In this document: positions 19,064-28,365 of the stretch, piece by piece
Layout of the letters: each line of letters opens with the position of its first letter
How positions within the stretch are numbered: the first letter of the stretch is position 1
NCBI RefSeq assembly: GCF_003987555.1
Contig: NZ_NGJW01000004.1
Coordinates: 62,001-126,000 of the forward strand
From: Vagococcus lutrae
GTDB lineage: Bacteria; Bacillota; Bacilli; Lactobacillales; Vagococcaceae
DNA: 64,000 bases
Direction: 5' to 3'
Program-made: the position numbers and the translations under genes
Notes under the pieces: generated by a model
The model's database searches: none
The model's input: only the letters and a program-made list of their open reading frames with translations
What the model was told of the DNA's origin: nothing

Positions 19064-19091
19064 AGTGTAGCATGTACAAAAAATTTGTGAA
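19064..19091 (-). promoter_or_regulatory. Promoter of the EIIC-like/dehydrogenase/ptb-buk operon
   Basis: On the minus strand: TTCACA (-35), a 16-base spacer ending TGC (extended -10), and TACACT (-10). The leader to the first ATG is about 125 bases and contains the cre-like site. Confidence 0.5.
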
Positions 19092-19111
19092 CTCAATTCT
19101 TTTTATACCCC

Positions 19112-19128
19112 TATAGATACACTCTATA
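19112..19128. promoter_or_regulatory. Candidate LysR operator
   Basis: The perfect dyad TATAGA-N5-TCTATA is centred about 63 bases upstream of the predicted operon transcription start. LysR-type activators typically bind near -65. It is also about 36 bases before the lysR ATG, which allows autoregulation. Confidence 0.5.
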
Positions 19129-19163
19129 AAGACAACAAAACCCTTATCTGGAAAGGACTTACT

Positions 19164-20069
19164 ATGGATATTAGACAAGTAAAATACTTTATTGAAATCA
19201 TTAATTCACAGAGTTATTCCCTTGCCGCTAAAAACCTGTTTGTCACGCAACCGACGTTATCATGGAATATGACGAAACTTCAAAATGACTTGGGCACCAA
19301 ACTGTTATATCAAGTTGGAAATAAAGTACTTCCTACTTCGGCAGGCGAATTATTATATGAAAAAGGCTCTTCGATTGTTCAAGACTTTGATCAACTCGAA
19401 GCCACTCTGTTAAATCAAGCTTATCGAGAAGATGAAGAGTTAGTCATTGGTTCTAATGCTGTTATTTCACCCTTTTTCATGCCTCTTATCGAGCAATTTA
19501 TGACTGAATACCCGCATATTTCCTTACATATTGTCGAAGAAGGCTCAATTAAAACACAAAAAAAGGTCTCAGAAGGAGACCTTGAAATTGGTATTGTGTC
19601 ATACCCGATTAATTTTCCTAATTTAAGTGTTGAAAAAAACATGTTCCATTCATTCCATTATGACGCCTATGTGGTCATGCGTAGCGACCACTCTTTAGCT
19701 AAGAAAAAATCATTGAAATTTAGCGAACTCAAAGAACAAGCCTTTGTTTCCATGTCGAAAGACTTTGTTCTCTATCATGTGCTGCAAGACTTAGCTGAAG
19801 AATCTGGTTTTCGTCCTAATGTTCGTTTCATCAGTAACAACCATGAAGTCGTCTTACAAACGATACTCAATAGTCAAGCAGATCAAACCGTTGCCCTTAT
19901 GCCGATTCAATTGCAAGACGAGTATCGCAATGAAAACTTAACTTGGGTTAAACTAGATAATAAGGTTAAGAAGTTCGATATCGTTGTGATTCATGAAAAA
20001 AATCGCACACTTTCACCTATTGCCGCCCAGTTTTTAGAATTTGTAACCAGTCATAAAATAAAAAAATAA
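19164..20069 (+). CDS. LysR-family transcriptional regulator
   Basis: Regulator of 301 residues with the N-terminal winged helix (MDIRQVKYFIEIINSQSY, SLAAKNLFVTQPTLSWNM) and the LysR substrate-binding domain from about residue 90. It is divergent from the membrane protein/dehydrogenase/ptb-buk operon, with a dyad at the expected activator position between the two. It probably activates that operon in response to a substrate or intermediate. The effector is unknown. Confidence 0.88.
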   Translation: MDIRQVKYFIEIINSQSYSLAAKNLFVTQPTLSWNMTKLQNDLGTKLLYQVGNKVLPTSAGELLYEKGSSIVQDFDQLEATLLNQAYREDEELVIGSNAVISPFFMPLIEQFMTEYPHISLHIVEEGSIKTQKKVSEGDLEIGIVSYPINFPNLSVEKNMFHSFHYDAYVVMRSDHSLAKKKSLKFSELKEQAFVSMSKDFVLYHVLQDLAEESGFRPNVRFISNNHEVVLQTILNSQADQTVALMPIQLQDEYRNENLTWVKLDNKVKKFDIVVIHEKNRTLSPIAAQFLEFVTSHKIKK

Positions 20070-20137
20070 CACTCGACTCATGTTAACAGTTCCCTTAAGA
20101 CTAAGGGGAACTGTTAATTAATGTTCGAGTGTTTTTA
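20064..20137. terminator. Bidirectional terminator between lysR and accA
   Basis: A very long interrupted stem: AACACTCGA pairs with TCGAGTGTT at the base, and GTTAACAGTTCCC pairs with the GGGAACTGTTAA arm. A run on the left and T run on the right serve both converging transcripts. Confidence 0.85.
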
Positions 20138-20929
20138 AAATTGACGAAATCTATCATAACGTCTTTCTAATAATTCGTTTATTTCTATGGCTTGTAAGTT
20201 TGTCAATTGAGCGATGATTTTCTGTTTTAAGTCGCGCTCGATTAACGCTTGTTCTAAAGGAAGTCCACTTGCTCCCTGTGTTTCTAACACAATCTCATCA
20301 ATCACACCTAGCTCTTTTAAGTCATAGGCTGTGAGCTTCATTAATTCAGCCGCCTCTTCTGCCCGTTTAGCATCTTTCCATAAAATAGACGCAAATCCTT
20401 CTGGCGATAATATCGAGTAAATACTATGTTCTAACATCATGATATGGTCGGCGACTCCTAAAGCTATCGCACCACCGCTACCGCCTTCGCCAGTAAAAAT
20501 CGCGATGATAGGTACAGCTAAATCACTCATCTCATAGAGATTACGCGCGATAGCCTCTCCTTCACCACGTTCTTCTGCTTCGATACCACAAAAAGCACCA
20601 GGAGTATTTATAAACGTAATAATAGGACGGCCAAACTTTTCTGCTTGTTTCATCAGTCGCAAGGCTTTACGATACCCTTCTGGATGTGGGGAACCAAAGT
20701 GACGCGCTACATTTTCTGCTAAGTCACGTCCTTTTTGAATCGCCACTACCGTACATGCAAGCCCGTTTAATGTCGCGATTCCACCTACAATCGCTTTATC
20801 GTCAGCATAGTGGCGATCACCATGCAATTCAATAAACTCATCAAATAGTCGATGAATATAATCTAATGGCGTAACACGTTGAGGATGACGGGCTAACGCT
20901 ACAATTTCACTAGCTGTTTTAGCTTTCAT
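20135..20929 (-). CDS. accA: Acetyl-CoA carboxylase carboxyltransferase alpha subunit
   Basis: Transfers the carboxyl group from carboxybiotin to acetyl-CoA with AccD. The 264 residues show crotonase-fold motifs: [39 protein letters not shown] and [11 protein letters not shown]. It is the last gene of the FASII operon and overlaps accD by 11 bases, suggesting coupled synthesis of the two subunits. The short AccA without long N-terminal helices is normal for Lactobacillales. Confidence 0.95.
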   Translation of the reverse strand: MKAKTASEIVALARHPQRVTPLDYIHRLFDEFIELHGDRHYADDKAIVGGIATLNGLACTVVAIQKGRDLAENVARHFGSPHPEGYRKALRLMKQAEKFGRPIITFINTPGAFCGIEAEERGEGEAIARNLYEMSDLAVPIIAIFTGEGGSGGAIALGVADHIMMLEHSIYSILSPEGFASILWKDAKRAEEAAELMKLTAYDLKELGVIDEIVLETQGASGLPLEQALIERDLKQKIIAQLTNLQAIEINELLERRYDRFRQF

Positions 20930-21794
20930 GGAAGTTTTTCACATCCTTCACTTGATGCACTTTTAATAGATAGGCTAATACTTTAACTAACTCGTTACGT
21001 TTAACTATTTTATCTAAAAATCCCTTTTCCAATAAAAATTCGGACGTCTGAAATGTTTCGGGTAATGTTTGACGAATCGTTTGTTCAATCACACGTCTAC
21101 CGGCAAACCCTATCGTAATACCGGGTTCAGCGAGAATGATATCCCCTTGCATCGCAAAACTCGCCGTCACACCACCTGTTGTCGGATCAGTTAAAACAGG
21201 AATATACAATAAGCCTGCTTTTGAGTGACGTTTTACTGCGGCAGATATCTTAGCCATCTGCATGAGCGATAATATCCCCTCTTGCATTCTCGCTCCTCCA
21301 GATGCAGTAAAAAGCACGACTGGTAAACGTTCTGTACGTGCGCGTTCAAATAGCACTGTTAACCGCTCCCCCACTTCAGTCCCCATACTTCCCATCATAA
21401 AATGACTATCCATAACACCAAAAGCAACATCATGGTCTTGAATTCGTCCACATCCTATCATGACCGCTTCACTTAAACCTGTTCTACTGCGAGCTTGTGT
21501 TAATTTATCTTCGTAACCTGGAAAAGCAAGGGGATTTTCTTCACAGTCTGGGATTTCCCACTCGTGAAAACTATTCGCGTCTAAAATAAGGGACATTCTC
21601 TCCTGTGTTGTTAAACGAAAACCATATTGACAGTGCGGACATACTTTTAATTCGCCAATCGTTTGATGATACAGCGTTTTTTGACAACTCGGACACTTCA
21701 CCCATGTGTTGTCTGGTACTTTCGGTTTTTGGGGCGTCTGTCTATCGCGCTGCGGACGCAAAGGTATATAAGCACGTTTTTTAAAAAGTCCCAC
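20919..21794 (-). CDS. accD: Acetyl-CoA carboxylase carboxyltransferase beta subunit
   Basis: Partner of AccA. The N terminus has the four-cysteine zinc ribbon (CPSC at about 34-37, CPHC at about 53-56). The carboxyltransferase domain follows with [19 protein letters not shown] and [15 protein letters not shown]. The length of 291 residues is normal. The start is GTG at 21794 behind GAGGAG. Its 3' end overlaps accA. Confidence 0.95.
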   Translation of the reverse strand: MGLFKKRAYIPLRPQRDRQTPQKPKVPDNTWVKCPSCQKTLYHQTIGELKVCPHCQYGFRLTTQERMSLILDANSFHEWEIPDCEENPLAFPGYEDKLTQARSRTGLSEAVMIGCGRIQDHDVAFGVMDSHFMMGSMGTEVGERLTVLFERARTERLPVVLFTASGGARMQEGILSLMQMAKISAAVKRHSKAGLLYIPVLTDPTTGGVTASFAMQGDIILAEPGITIGFAGRRVIEQTIRQTLPETFQTSEFLLEKGFLDKIVKRNELVKVLAYLLKVHQVKDVKNFHES

Positions 21795-21808
21795 AACGTC
21801 ACTCCTCT

Positions 21809-23179
21809 CTAGTTACCACTCGTTCCTAACCACTTTGGTAAAAATTCTTCTTGTAAATAGGCAGTAGAATAATCTCCTGTCAGAACACCTTCATCAGCGA
21901 GTAAATCAAGCTGAAATTCCTGATTGGTTTCCACACCGTCTGTGACAAGCTCTAAAAGTGCGCGTTGCATTTTTTGAATAGCTTCTTCACGTGTATGACC
22001 ATGAACAATAATTTTCGCTATCATCGAATCATAAAAAGGTGGAATTTGATAACCATTATACATGGCGCTATCGACTCGTAATCCTAACCCCCCTGCAGGT
22101 AAGATTAAATGATTAATCGTCCCAGGCGAAGGAGCAAAATCACGCGCGGGACTTTCTGCATTGATACGACATTCAATCGCATGACCTGCAAAAACGACTT
22201 CTTCTTGCTTTAAAGTTAAAGCCTCGCCAGCTGCTATTCGCAATTGTTCTTTCACAATATCGACACCTGTTATCATTTCTGTCACAGGATGCTCCACTTG
22301 AATACGGGTATTCATCTCCATAAAGTAAAAATCATCCTGTTCGTCGACTAAGAACTCAATCGTCCCCGCTCCCTCATAGTCAATTGAACGCGCTGCTTTT
22401 AAAGCAGCTTCGCCCATTTCAGAACGCAACGCATCTGACAAGGAATATGACGGCGCTTCTTCTAAGACTTTTTGATTATTTCGTTGTAATGAACAATCTC
22501 GTTCTCCAAGATGAATCACATGACCATACTGATCACCTAAAATTTGAACTTCGATATGCCGCGCGGGATAGATGATTTTTTCGATATACATCGCATCATT
22601 ACCAAATGCAGCACGAGCTTCAGATTGTGCATTGTGAAATTGACTTGAAAGTTCTGATGGCGCCATGACTTTACGAATTCCTTTACCGCCGCCACCTGCA
22701 GCCGCTTTTAACATAATAGGAAAACCGATTTCTCTTGCAATTTTTTCGGCCTCTTCGACTGTGGCAACTACTCCTTGACTACCAGGAATAACGGGCACGT
22801 CAGCAGCAATCATTAAAGCTCTTGCATTAATCTTATTTCCCATTGCGTCAATTAAATCGGCAGATGGACCAATAAACTTAATTTGACAATCGCGACACAT
22901 TTCCGCAAACAAACTATTCTCAGCTAAAAAACCAAAGCCTGGATGAATAGCTTGAGCGCCTGTTAAAATAGCCGCACTTAAAATCTGCTCCATATTTAAA
23001 TAGGAGTCACTTGCTCGTGCCGGTCCGATACAAATCGCTTCATCCGCCATCTCAGTATGCATGGCATAACGATCGGCTTCAGAATATACGGCAACCGTTT
23101 GTATTCCTAACTCACGACAAGCGCGAATAATTCTAACCGCAATTTCTCCACGATTGGCAACTAAAACTTTCGTAAACAT
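21809..23179 (-). CDS. accC: Biotin carboxylase subunit of acetyl-CoA carboxylase
   Basis: Carboxylates biotin on AccB using ATP and bicarbonate. The 456 residues show the family hallmarks [20 protein letters not shown], the glycine-rich ATP loop ([14 protein letters not shown]), [15 protein letters not shown] and the closing part of the fold. The start is ATG 23179, one base after the fabZ stop and behind GGAG. An in-frame ATG at 23194 lies inside fabZ and lacks a better RBS. Confidence 0.95.
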   Translation of the reverse strand: MFTKVLVANRGEIAVRIIRACRELGIQTVAVYSEADRYAMHTEMADEAICIGPARASDSYLNMEQILSAAILTGAQAIHPGFGFLAENSLFAEMCRDCQIKFIGPSADLIDAMGNKINARALMIAADVPVIPGSQGVVATVEEAEKIAREIGFPIMLKAAAGGGGKGIRKVMAPSELSSQFHNAQSEARAAFGNDAMYIEKIIYPARHIEVQILGDQYGHVIHLGERDCSLQRNNQKVLEEAPSYSLSDALRSEMGEAALKAARSIDYEGAGTIEFLVDEQDDFYFMEMNTRIQVEHPVTEMITGVDIVKEQLRIAAGEALTLKQEEVVFAGHAIECRINAESPARDFAPSPGTINHLILPAGGLGLRVDSAMYNGYQIPPFYDSMIAKIIVHGHTREEAIQKMQRALLELVTDGVETNQEFQLDLLADEGVLTGDYSTAYLQEEFLPKWLGTSGN

Positions 23180-23180
23180 G

Positions 23181-23612
23181 TTACTCTGCTCCAATGATAA
23201 AGGTCATAAGAGCCGAACACACTTTTTTATCTTCCACGTAAGCGGCTGCCTTCCCTACTCCGATATTTCCTTTACGCTTAATAATGTCCATTTCCATACG
23301 TAACACATCACCCGGTACAACTTTTTGGCGGAATTTCACTTTATCAATCCCACCTAAATAACCTGTCATCCCTTCAAATTCTGGACTTTTTAATAAGGGA
23401 ATCGAGCCAGTTTGAGCCAGAGCTTCTAGTATTAAAACACCAGGCATAACGGGTTCCCCCGGAAAATGTCCTGGGAAAAACGGCTCATTATACGTCACAT
23501 TTTTAATAGCCACTACACGTTTCCCGGGCTCCAATTCTAAAACACGGTCGACCATCATAATCGGATAACGATTGGGAATAATCTCCATAATTTCTTGTGC
23601 ATTTAATTTCAT
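23181..23612 (-). CDS. fabZ: 3-hydroxyacyl-ACP dehydratase
   Basis: Dehydrates 3-hydroxyacyl-ACP to trans-2-enoyl-ACP in elongation. The 143-residue hot-dog protein has the catalytic [17 protein letters not shown] stretch with His near residue 49 and Glu near 63. Enterococci also have FabN, a dehydratase/isomerase for unsaturated acids encoded elsewhere. Sequence alone does not separate the two, but the position in the main FASII operon favours FabZ. Confidence 0.92.
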   Translation of the reverse strand: MKLNAQEIMEIIPNRYPIMMVDRVLELEPGKRVVAIKNVTYNEPFFPGHFPGEPVMPGVLILEALAQTGSIPLLKSPEFEGMTGYLGGIDKVKFRQKVVPGDVLRMEMDIIKRKGNIGVGKAAAYVEDKKVCSALMTFIIGAE

Positions 23613-23623
23613 CTTATTTCCTC

Positions 23624-24094
23624 CTAAATGATTTCTATTAACGGTTGTCCAAATTCCACGACTTCTTCATTGTCTACATGGATTGCTTTCACCGTTCCTG
23701 AACGGTCGCTTGTAATTTCATTCATTATTTTCATCGCTTCAATAATACAAACTACTTCACCTTCTGCTACCGCATCGCCCACTTTTTTAAATGGTGGCGC
23801 ATCTGGAGAAGCTTGTAAATAAGCCAATCCTACTAGTGGTGAAGTAATCATATGCCCTTTCACTTCGGCGGCTGGTTCGACTTCTGCTGATGAAGGTGAT
23901 ATTTCATTGGTAGAAATAGGTTTCTCTTGGCTTTGTATTACAGGAGCGACCGTTTGATTATCATGAGATGATAATCCTCGTGTGTCCTTATCCTTATTTA
24001 AATACAAACTTAACTCTGTATTTTTTAATTCCAACACGCGAATGTCAGACTCTTGGAAAAAAGTTAACAACTCTTTTAAATCTGAAAATTCCAA
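23624..24094 (-). CDS. accB: Biotin carboxyl carrier protein of acetyl-CoA carboxylase
   Basis: Carries biotin between AccC and AccA/AccD. The C-terminal domain has the biotinylation motif EAMKIMNE preceded by the thumb and SPLVGLAYLQASPDAPPF. A Ser/Glu/Ala linker joins it to an N-terminal LEFSDLKELLTFFQES helix. The start is most likely TTG at 24094: GGGGAGG lies 7 bases upstream and the fabF stop ends two bases before. An upstream in-frame ATG at 24145 would overlap fabF by 50 bases. Length is then 156 residues, normal for AccB. Confidence 0.92.
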   Translation of the reverse strand: MEFSDLKELLTFFQESDIRVLELKNTELSLYLNKDKDTRGLSSHDNQTVAPVIQSQEKPISTNEISPSSAEVEPAAEVKGHMITSPLVGLAYLQASPDAPPFKKVGDAVAEGEVVCIIEAMKIMNEITSDRSGTVKAIHVDNEEVVEFGQPLIEII

Positions 24095-24095
24095 A

Positions 24096-25334
24096 TTATG
24101 CACCTCCCCATTTTTTAAAACAAAGGACGGCATTATGTCCACCAAAGCCGAGAGAATTACTTAAAGCGTATTGAACAGCACGTGACACAGGCTTTTGCGC
24201 CGTATAATTCAAATCACAAAGCTCATCTGGTTCAGTTAAGCCGATTGTGGGAGGAATGATACTATCATTTAAAGCACCAATACACGCCATCGCTTCAATA
24301 GCTCCTGCGGCACCTAATAAATGTCCCGTCATACTTTTCGTACTTGAAATTGCCACGGTATGTGCTGCTTCTTTCATTGCATATTTAATTGCCGTTGTTT
24401 CAGCCCCATCATTAGTAGGCGTACTGGTTCCATGCGCATTGATATAATCAACTTGCTCAGGTGTTATACCGGCTTCTGTCATGGCTTGTATCATACATTC
24501 TCCTGCTCCTGAACCGTCTGGATTAGGACTCGTCATATGATAGGCGTCACAAGTTGCACCATATCCGACTACTTCAGCTAAAATCGTTGCGCCTCTTTTT
24601 TGAGCATGTTCAAGTTCTTCCAACACTAACACGCCACTACCTTCTCCCATAACAAAGCCACTTCTTTTTTTGTCAAACGGAATGGAGGCTTGCTCAGGAT
24701 TTTCTGCAGGCGTCAAAGCCGTTAGCGCAGCGAAACCAGAAATACCAATTTCACAAATCGTCGCCTCTGCTCCCCCCGCCAACATTATATCGGCATAACC
24801 GTGTTTAATATGACGAAAAGCATCCCCTATAGCATTCGTTGCCGACGCACATGCTGTGACAACTGAGCTACATATTCCTTTTGCGCCGATTGCGATAGCA
24901 ATATTACCGGCCGCCATGTTGCCAATAGCCATCGGAACAAAGAAGGGAGCAACACGCTTAGGTCCTCTGTCGTGCATTTTAATGACTTGTTCTTGAATGG
25001 TTGTCATACCACCAATTCCAGAACTCACCATCACTCCCATTCGATAAGGGTTAATAGCTGTCATATCTATGCCGCTACTTGCAAGTGCTTGTTTTGCTGC
25101 CGCCACACCATAAATGGAAAAATTATCCATGCGTTTTGTTGCTTTTTTCTCCATATAGTCGGTCGGATCAAAATCTTTAACTTCGGCTGCAACATGAATT
25201 CCTGTTTCACTAGCATCAAATTTTGTGATAACATCGATACCATTTTTTCCTGTTTTTAAGCCCTCCCATAAAGCGTCGGCGGTATTTCCTAAAGGACTAA
25301 TCGCACCTTGTCCGGTAATGACAACTCGTTTCAT
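24096..25334 (-). CDS. fabF: 3-oxoacyl-ACP synthase II
   Basis: Condenses acyl-ACP with malonyl-ACP. The 412 residues carry the Cys-His-His triad: Cys in VVTACASATNAIGDA (about 163), His in NAHGTSTPTND (about 303) and His in KSMTGHLLGAAG (about 340). The start is ATG 25334, 7 bases after AGGAGG; the ATG at 25340 is only 2 bases from it. It follows fabG by 11 bases. Confidence 0.95.
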   Translation of the reverse strand: MKRVVITGQGAISPLGNTADALWEGLKTGKNGIDVITKFDASETGIHVAAEVKDFDPTDYMEKKATKRMDNFSIYGVAAAKQALASSGIDMTAINPYRMGVMVSSGIGGMTTIQEQVIKMHDRGPKRVAPFFVPMAIGNMAAGNIAIAIGAKGICSSVVTACASATNAIGDAFRHIKHGYADIMLAGGAEATICEIGISGFAALTALTPAENPEQASIPFDKKRSGFVMGEGSGVLVLEELEHAQKRGATILAEVVGYGATCDAYHMTSPNPDGSGAGECMIQAMTEAGITPEQVDYINAHGTSTPTNDGAETTAIKYAMKEAAHTVAISSTKSMTGHLLGAAGAIEAMACIGALNDSIIPPTIGLTEPDELCDLNYTAQKPVSRAVQYALSNSLGFGGHNAVLCFKKWGGA

Positions 25335-25345
25335 ATCCATTCCTC

Positions 25346-26077
25346 CTATCCATTCATGACCATTCCACCGTCAACGTTCAAGACTTGCCCTGTCATATAC
25401 GACTGTTTAGCTATAAACAAAGCAGCTCGTGCGACGTCTTCAGCTTGTCCAAAACATCCAAGTGGAATTTGTTTCAATGCTTGTTCCTTAACTTTTTCTG
25501 ATAAAACCGCTGTCATATCTGATTCAATAAAGCCTGGGGCAATCGCATTACAGGTAATACCACGACTTGCTAATTCTCGTGCCACCGACTTAGTAAAACC
25601 GACTACTCCTGCTTTACTCGCTGCATAATTCGTTTGCCCAGCATTCCCGATTAAACCAACTACACTCGCAATATTTATAATCGCACCCGACCGTTGTTTT
25701 AACATCGTTTTAGTAACGGCTTGAGTCATTTGAAAGGTTCCGACTAAATTGACGTTAATTACTTCGGTAAAATCTGTCGAATCCATGCGCATAAGTAAGC
25801 CATCGCGTGTGATTCCCGCATTATTAATTAAAATATCGACACGACCGTATGTCGCAATTGTTTCTTCAACTATTCGTTTCGCATCTTCAGCTTCTTGAAC
25901 AGCACCTTCCACGTACATCATCTGCGTGTGATACGGTGCTAACGTTGCATACCATTCATCATTTAGAGGTTTACGACCATTAAAAACAACAAATGCTCCT
26001 TGCTTTAAGAAGCTCAAGCCTATTTCATAGCCTATTCCTCTTGTACTACCCGTTACAATTACGACTTTCTCTTTCAT
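25346..26077 (-). CDS. fabG: 3-oxoacyl-ACP reductase
   Basis: NADPH-dependent reduction of 3-oxoacyl-ACP. Classical short-chain dehydrogenase of 243 residues: TGSTRGIG cofactor loop (about 9-16), NNAG at about 86-89, and the catalytic Ser plus YAASKAG (Tyr about 150, Lys about 154). It starts one base after the fabD stop with AGGAGG upstream. Confidence 0.95.
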   Translation of the reverse strand: MKEKVVIVTGSTRGIGYEIGLSFLKQGAFVVFNGRKPLNDEWYATLAPYHTQMMYVEGAVQEAEDAKRIVEETIATYGRVDILINNAGITRDGLLMRMDSTDFTEVINVNLVGTFQMTQAVTKTMLKQRSGAIINIASVVGLIGNAGQTNYAASKAGVVGFTKSVARELASRGITCNAIAPGFIESDMTAVLSEKVKEQALKQIPLGCFGQAEDVARAALFIAKQSYMTGQVLNVDGGMVMNG

Positions 26078-26078
26078 C

Positions 26079-27020
26079 TTATCCTCCTAAATCTCGTAGC
26101 TTCAGACATGTTTCTTCTAATGTCTGCTCATCTTCTACATGCATTACTTGAACGTGACGATTAATTTTTTTTACAAACTTTGTCAATATTTTTCCAGGAC
26201 CTAGCTCGATGAAGACATTAATATCATCTGCTATCATGTTTTCAATCGTTTGTTGCCAATGTACGGGGGACATGACTTGCTTAACTAATAATGCTTTCAA
26301 CTCGCTTTCAGTCATTGGTCGCCCCGTCACATTGCTATAAATTGGACACGTCATCGGTGCAAAGACGAGCGTTGCAAGTGTTCTTTCTAGTTTTTGAGCA
26401 GCAGGTTGCATGAGAGGGGAATGAAATGGACCACTCACATTAAGCATCACGACTTTACTACGTGGCTCTTTTTCTAAAAGCTCTTTCGCTTTAACAACAG
26501 CATGATATTCACCAGTAATCACTGTTTGTAACGGCATATTATAATTAGCAATGAAGACCTCTTGCCTGTCTTTCTGTAAATGCTGACAAACTTCTTCAAT
26601 CTTAGACACTGCTATGTTCATAACCGCTGCCATTGCACCCTTTCCATCAGGTACCGCTTCTGACATGAACTGACCACGTTTTTCAATTAAAGGTAAAACT
26701 TCCGAAAATGAAAGAGTCTCACTAGCTAATAACGCTGTATATTCACCTAAGCTAAGACCTGCTACTGCTGTTGGATTATTAAATCCTTCTTCTTGCATTA
26801 ACCGTGTTAACCCCCAACTCATCGTTAACATAGCTGGCTGCGTATAAGCGGTTTGGTTTAAACGACCATCATCTGAAAACATGATTTCAGACATGTCATA
26901 ACCTAAAATGTTTGACGCTTCGTCGACCGTTGCGCGGTATAAAGGTTTTGAAGCATATAACTCCTGACCCATGCCAGGATATTGTGCCCCTTGTCCACTA
27001 AATAGAAACGCATATTTCAC
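26079..27020 (-). CDS. fabD: Malonyl-CoA:ACP transacylase
   Basis: Loads malonyl groups on ACP. Motifs are FSGQGAQYPGMG at the N terminus, GLSLGEYTALL with the active-site Ser near residue 88, and GPFHSPLM with the catalytic His near 196. The start is GTG at 27020, 8 bases after AAAGGAG. A longer frame from ATG 27044 lacks an RBS and would overlap fabK. Length 313 residues. Confidence 0.93.
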   Translation of the reverse strand: MKYAFLFSGQGAQYPGMGQELYASKPLYRATVDEASNILGYDMSEIMFSDDGRLNQTAYTQPAMLTMSWGLTRLMQEEGFNNPTAVAGLSLGEYTALLASETLSFSEVLPLIEKRGQFMSEAVPDGKGAMAAVMNIAVSKIEEVCQHLQKDRQEVFIANYNMPLQTVITGEYHAVVKAKELLEKEPRSKVVMLNVSGPFHSPLMQPAAQKLERTLATLVFAPMTCPIYSNVTGRPMTESELKALLVKQVMSPVHWQQTIENMIADDINVFIELGPGKILTKFVKKINRHVQVMHVEDEQTLEETCLKLRDLGG

Positions 27021-27034
27021 TTGACTCACTCCTT

Positions 27035-27997
27035 TTACGTCCAACGCTCATAACGTTGTCTCATGACTGATACACAGTCTTCCATTAAATCATGGACTAT
27101 TTTTTCGCAAGGATCCCCTTCTGACTTAACTAACCCAGCTATTTGTCCAGACATCATCGAACCAGTTTTTGTATCGCCATCGACAACAGCACGCTTTAAC
27201 GCACCTTTTCCTAAATCTTCTAGCAAATCCCAGTTTGGTTCTGCTTTACCCGCTTCAATCCGCTCGAGTTTCTCGTACTCGCGGGTTAATTTATTACGCA
27301 GACCGCGAACCGGATGACCGGTCGTCAATCCTGTGACTGCCGTACTTAAATCATTGGCTTTAATAACTGCATGTTTAAAATTCGGATGAATTGTCGATTC
27401 TTTAGAAACTAAAAAGCGCGTCCCTAACTGAACAGCATCTGCTCCGAGTATCAAGGCGGCTGCCATACCACGACCGTCTCCAATTCCACCCGCTGCAATC
27501 ACGGGAATCGATACAGCATCGACTACTTGTGGGACGAGCGCCATCGTCGTACTTTTACCAATATGTCCGCCGCCTTCCATTCCTTCTACTACGACTGCAT
27601 CGGCTCCTTCACTCTCCATGCGACGTGCTAAGCCTACAGATGCAACAACCGGTATAACGATAATTCCGGCTTCTTTAAACTTTTTCATATATTTACCAGG
27701 AGAGCCGGCTCCGGTAGTAATCACTTTAATTTTTTCTTCGCAAACTAAATCAACAATCGCTTCCACATGCGGTGACATCAACATGATGTTCACTCCGAAT
27801 GGTTTATCCGTTAAAGATTTTGCGCGGTCGATTTGTTCCTTAACCACTTCTCGTGGGGCATGACCGGATGCGATAATTCCTAAACCGCCAGCATTGGAAA
27901 CGGCACTCGCTAAAGTTGCTTCAGCTACCCAAGCCATAGCGCCTTGAAATATCGGGTAGTCAATATCTAACATTTGACAAATGGGTGATGCTTTCAT
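27035..27997 (-). CDS. fabK: Enoyl-ACP reductase II (FMN-dependent)
   Basis: Final reductive step of elongation. The 320-residue TIM barrel belongs to the FabK/nitronate monooxygenase family: YPIFQGAMAWVAEA, NAGGLGIIASGH, EGMEGGGHIG, AAGGIGDGRGMAAALILGA and GTRFL. Being inside the FASII operon, it is FabK and not a nitronate monooxygenase. No fabI is in the window; FabK lacks the triclosan site of FabI. The start is ATG 27997 after AGAAGGTGA; an earlier ATG at 28030 has no RBS. Confidence 0.92.
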   Translation of the reverse strand: MKASPICQMLDIDYPIFQGAMAWVAEATLASAVSNAGGLGIIASGHAPREVVKEQIDRAKSLTDKPFGVNIMLMSPHVEAIVDLVCEEKIKVITTGAGSPGKYMKKFKEAGIIVIPVVASVGLARRMESEGADAVVVEGMEGGGHIGKSTTMALVPQVVDAVSIPVIAAGGIGDGRGMAAALILGADAVQLGTRFLVSKESTIHPNFKHAVIKANDLSTAVTGLTTGHPVRGLRNKLTREYEKLERIEAGKAEPNWDLLEDLGKGALKRAVVDGDTKTGSMMSGQIAGLVKSEGDPCEKIVHDLMEDCVSVMRQRYERWT

Positions 27998-28031
27998 GAT
28001 GTCACCTTCTCTTTTCTTCATAATTTTCATA

Positions 28032-28063
28032 TAAAAAATAGCTTAGAAGGCAGTCCCTTCTAA
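28032..28063 (-). terminator. Possible attenuator hairpin between acpP and fabK
   Basis: On the minus strand TTAGAAGG pairs with CCTTCTAA across a 5-base loop, and a TTTTTT run follows 4 bases after the stem. The stem is short and AU-rich, so termination would be partial, leaving extra short transcripts ending after acpP. Confidence 0.4.
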
Positions 28064-28081
28064 ACTACTTAACGGTTGGTG

Positions 28082-28315
28082 TTATTTCTTAGCTAATTCG
28101 TTATCTACAAATTTAACTAAATCCTCAACGGTGTTTAAGCCTTCGTCTGTTTCGATTTTGATGTCAAATTCGTCTTCAATATCATTGATAATTTGGAATA
28201 AATCTAGGCTGTCTGCTTCAAGTTCTTCTCTAAAGTTTGTTGTTAATAATACTTCCTCTTCTTCTTTTCCTAATTGATCTACGATAATTTCTTGAATTTT
28301 ATTAAAAGTTGCCAT
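28082..28315 (-). CDS. acpP: Acyl carrier protein
   Basis: Small acidic carrier of 77 residues holding the phosphopantetheine arm on the Ser of the DSL motif ([11 protein letters not shown], Ser about 36). The start is ATG 28315, 8 bases after TTGGAGG. An in-frame ATG at 28330 has no suitable RBS. It is the third gene of the operon, after fabT and fabH, and a hairpin separates it from fabK. Confidence 0.95.
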   Translation of the reverse strand: MATFNKIQEIIVDQLGKEEEEVLLTTNFREELEADSLDLFQIINDIEDEFDIKIETDEGLNTVEDLVKFVDNELAKK

Positions 28316-28365
28316 GTGTTGTTCCTCCAAATAGTATTTTATTTTTTATATTAGCTTGTTTTGTC

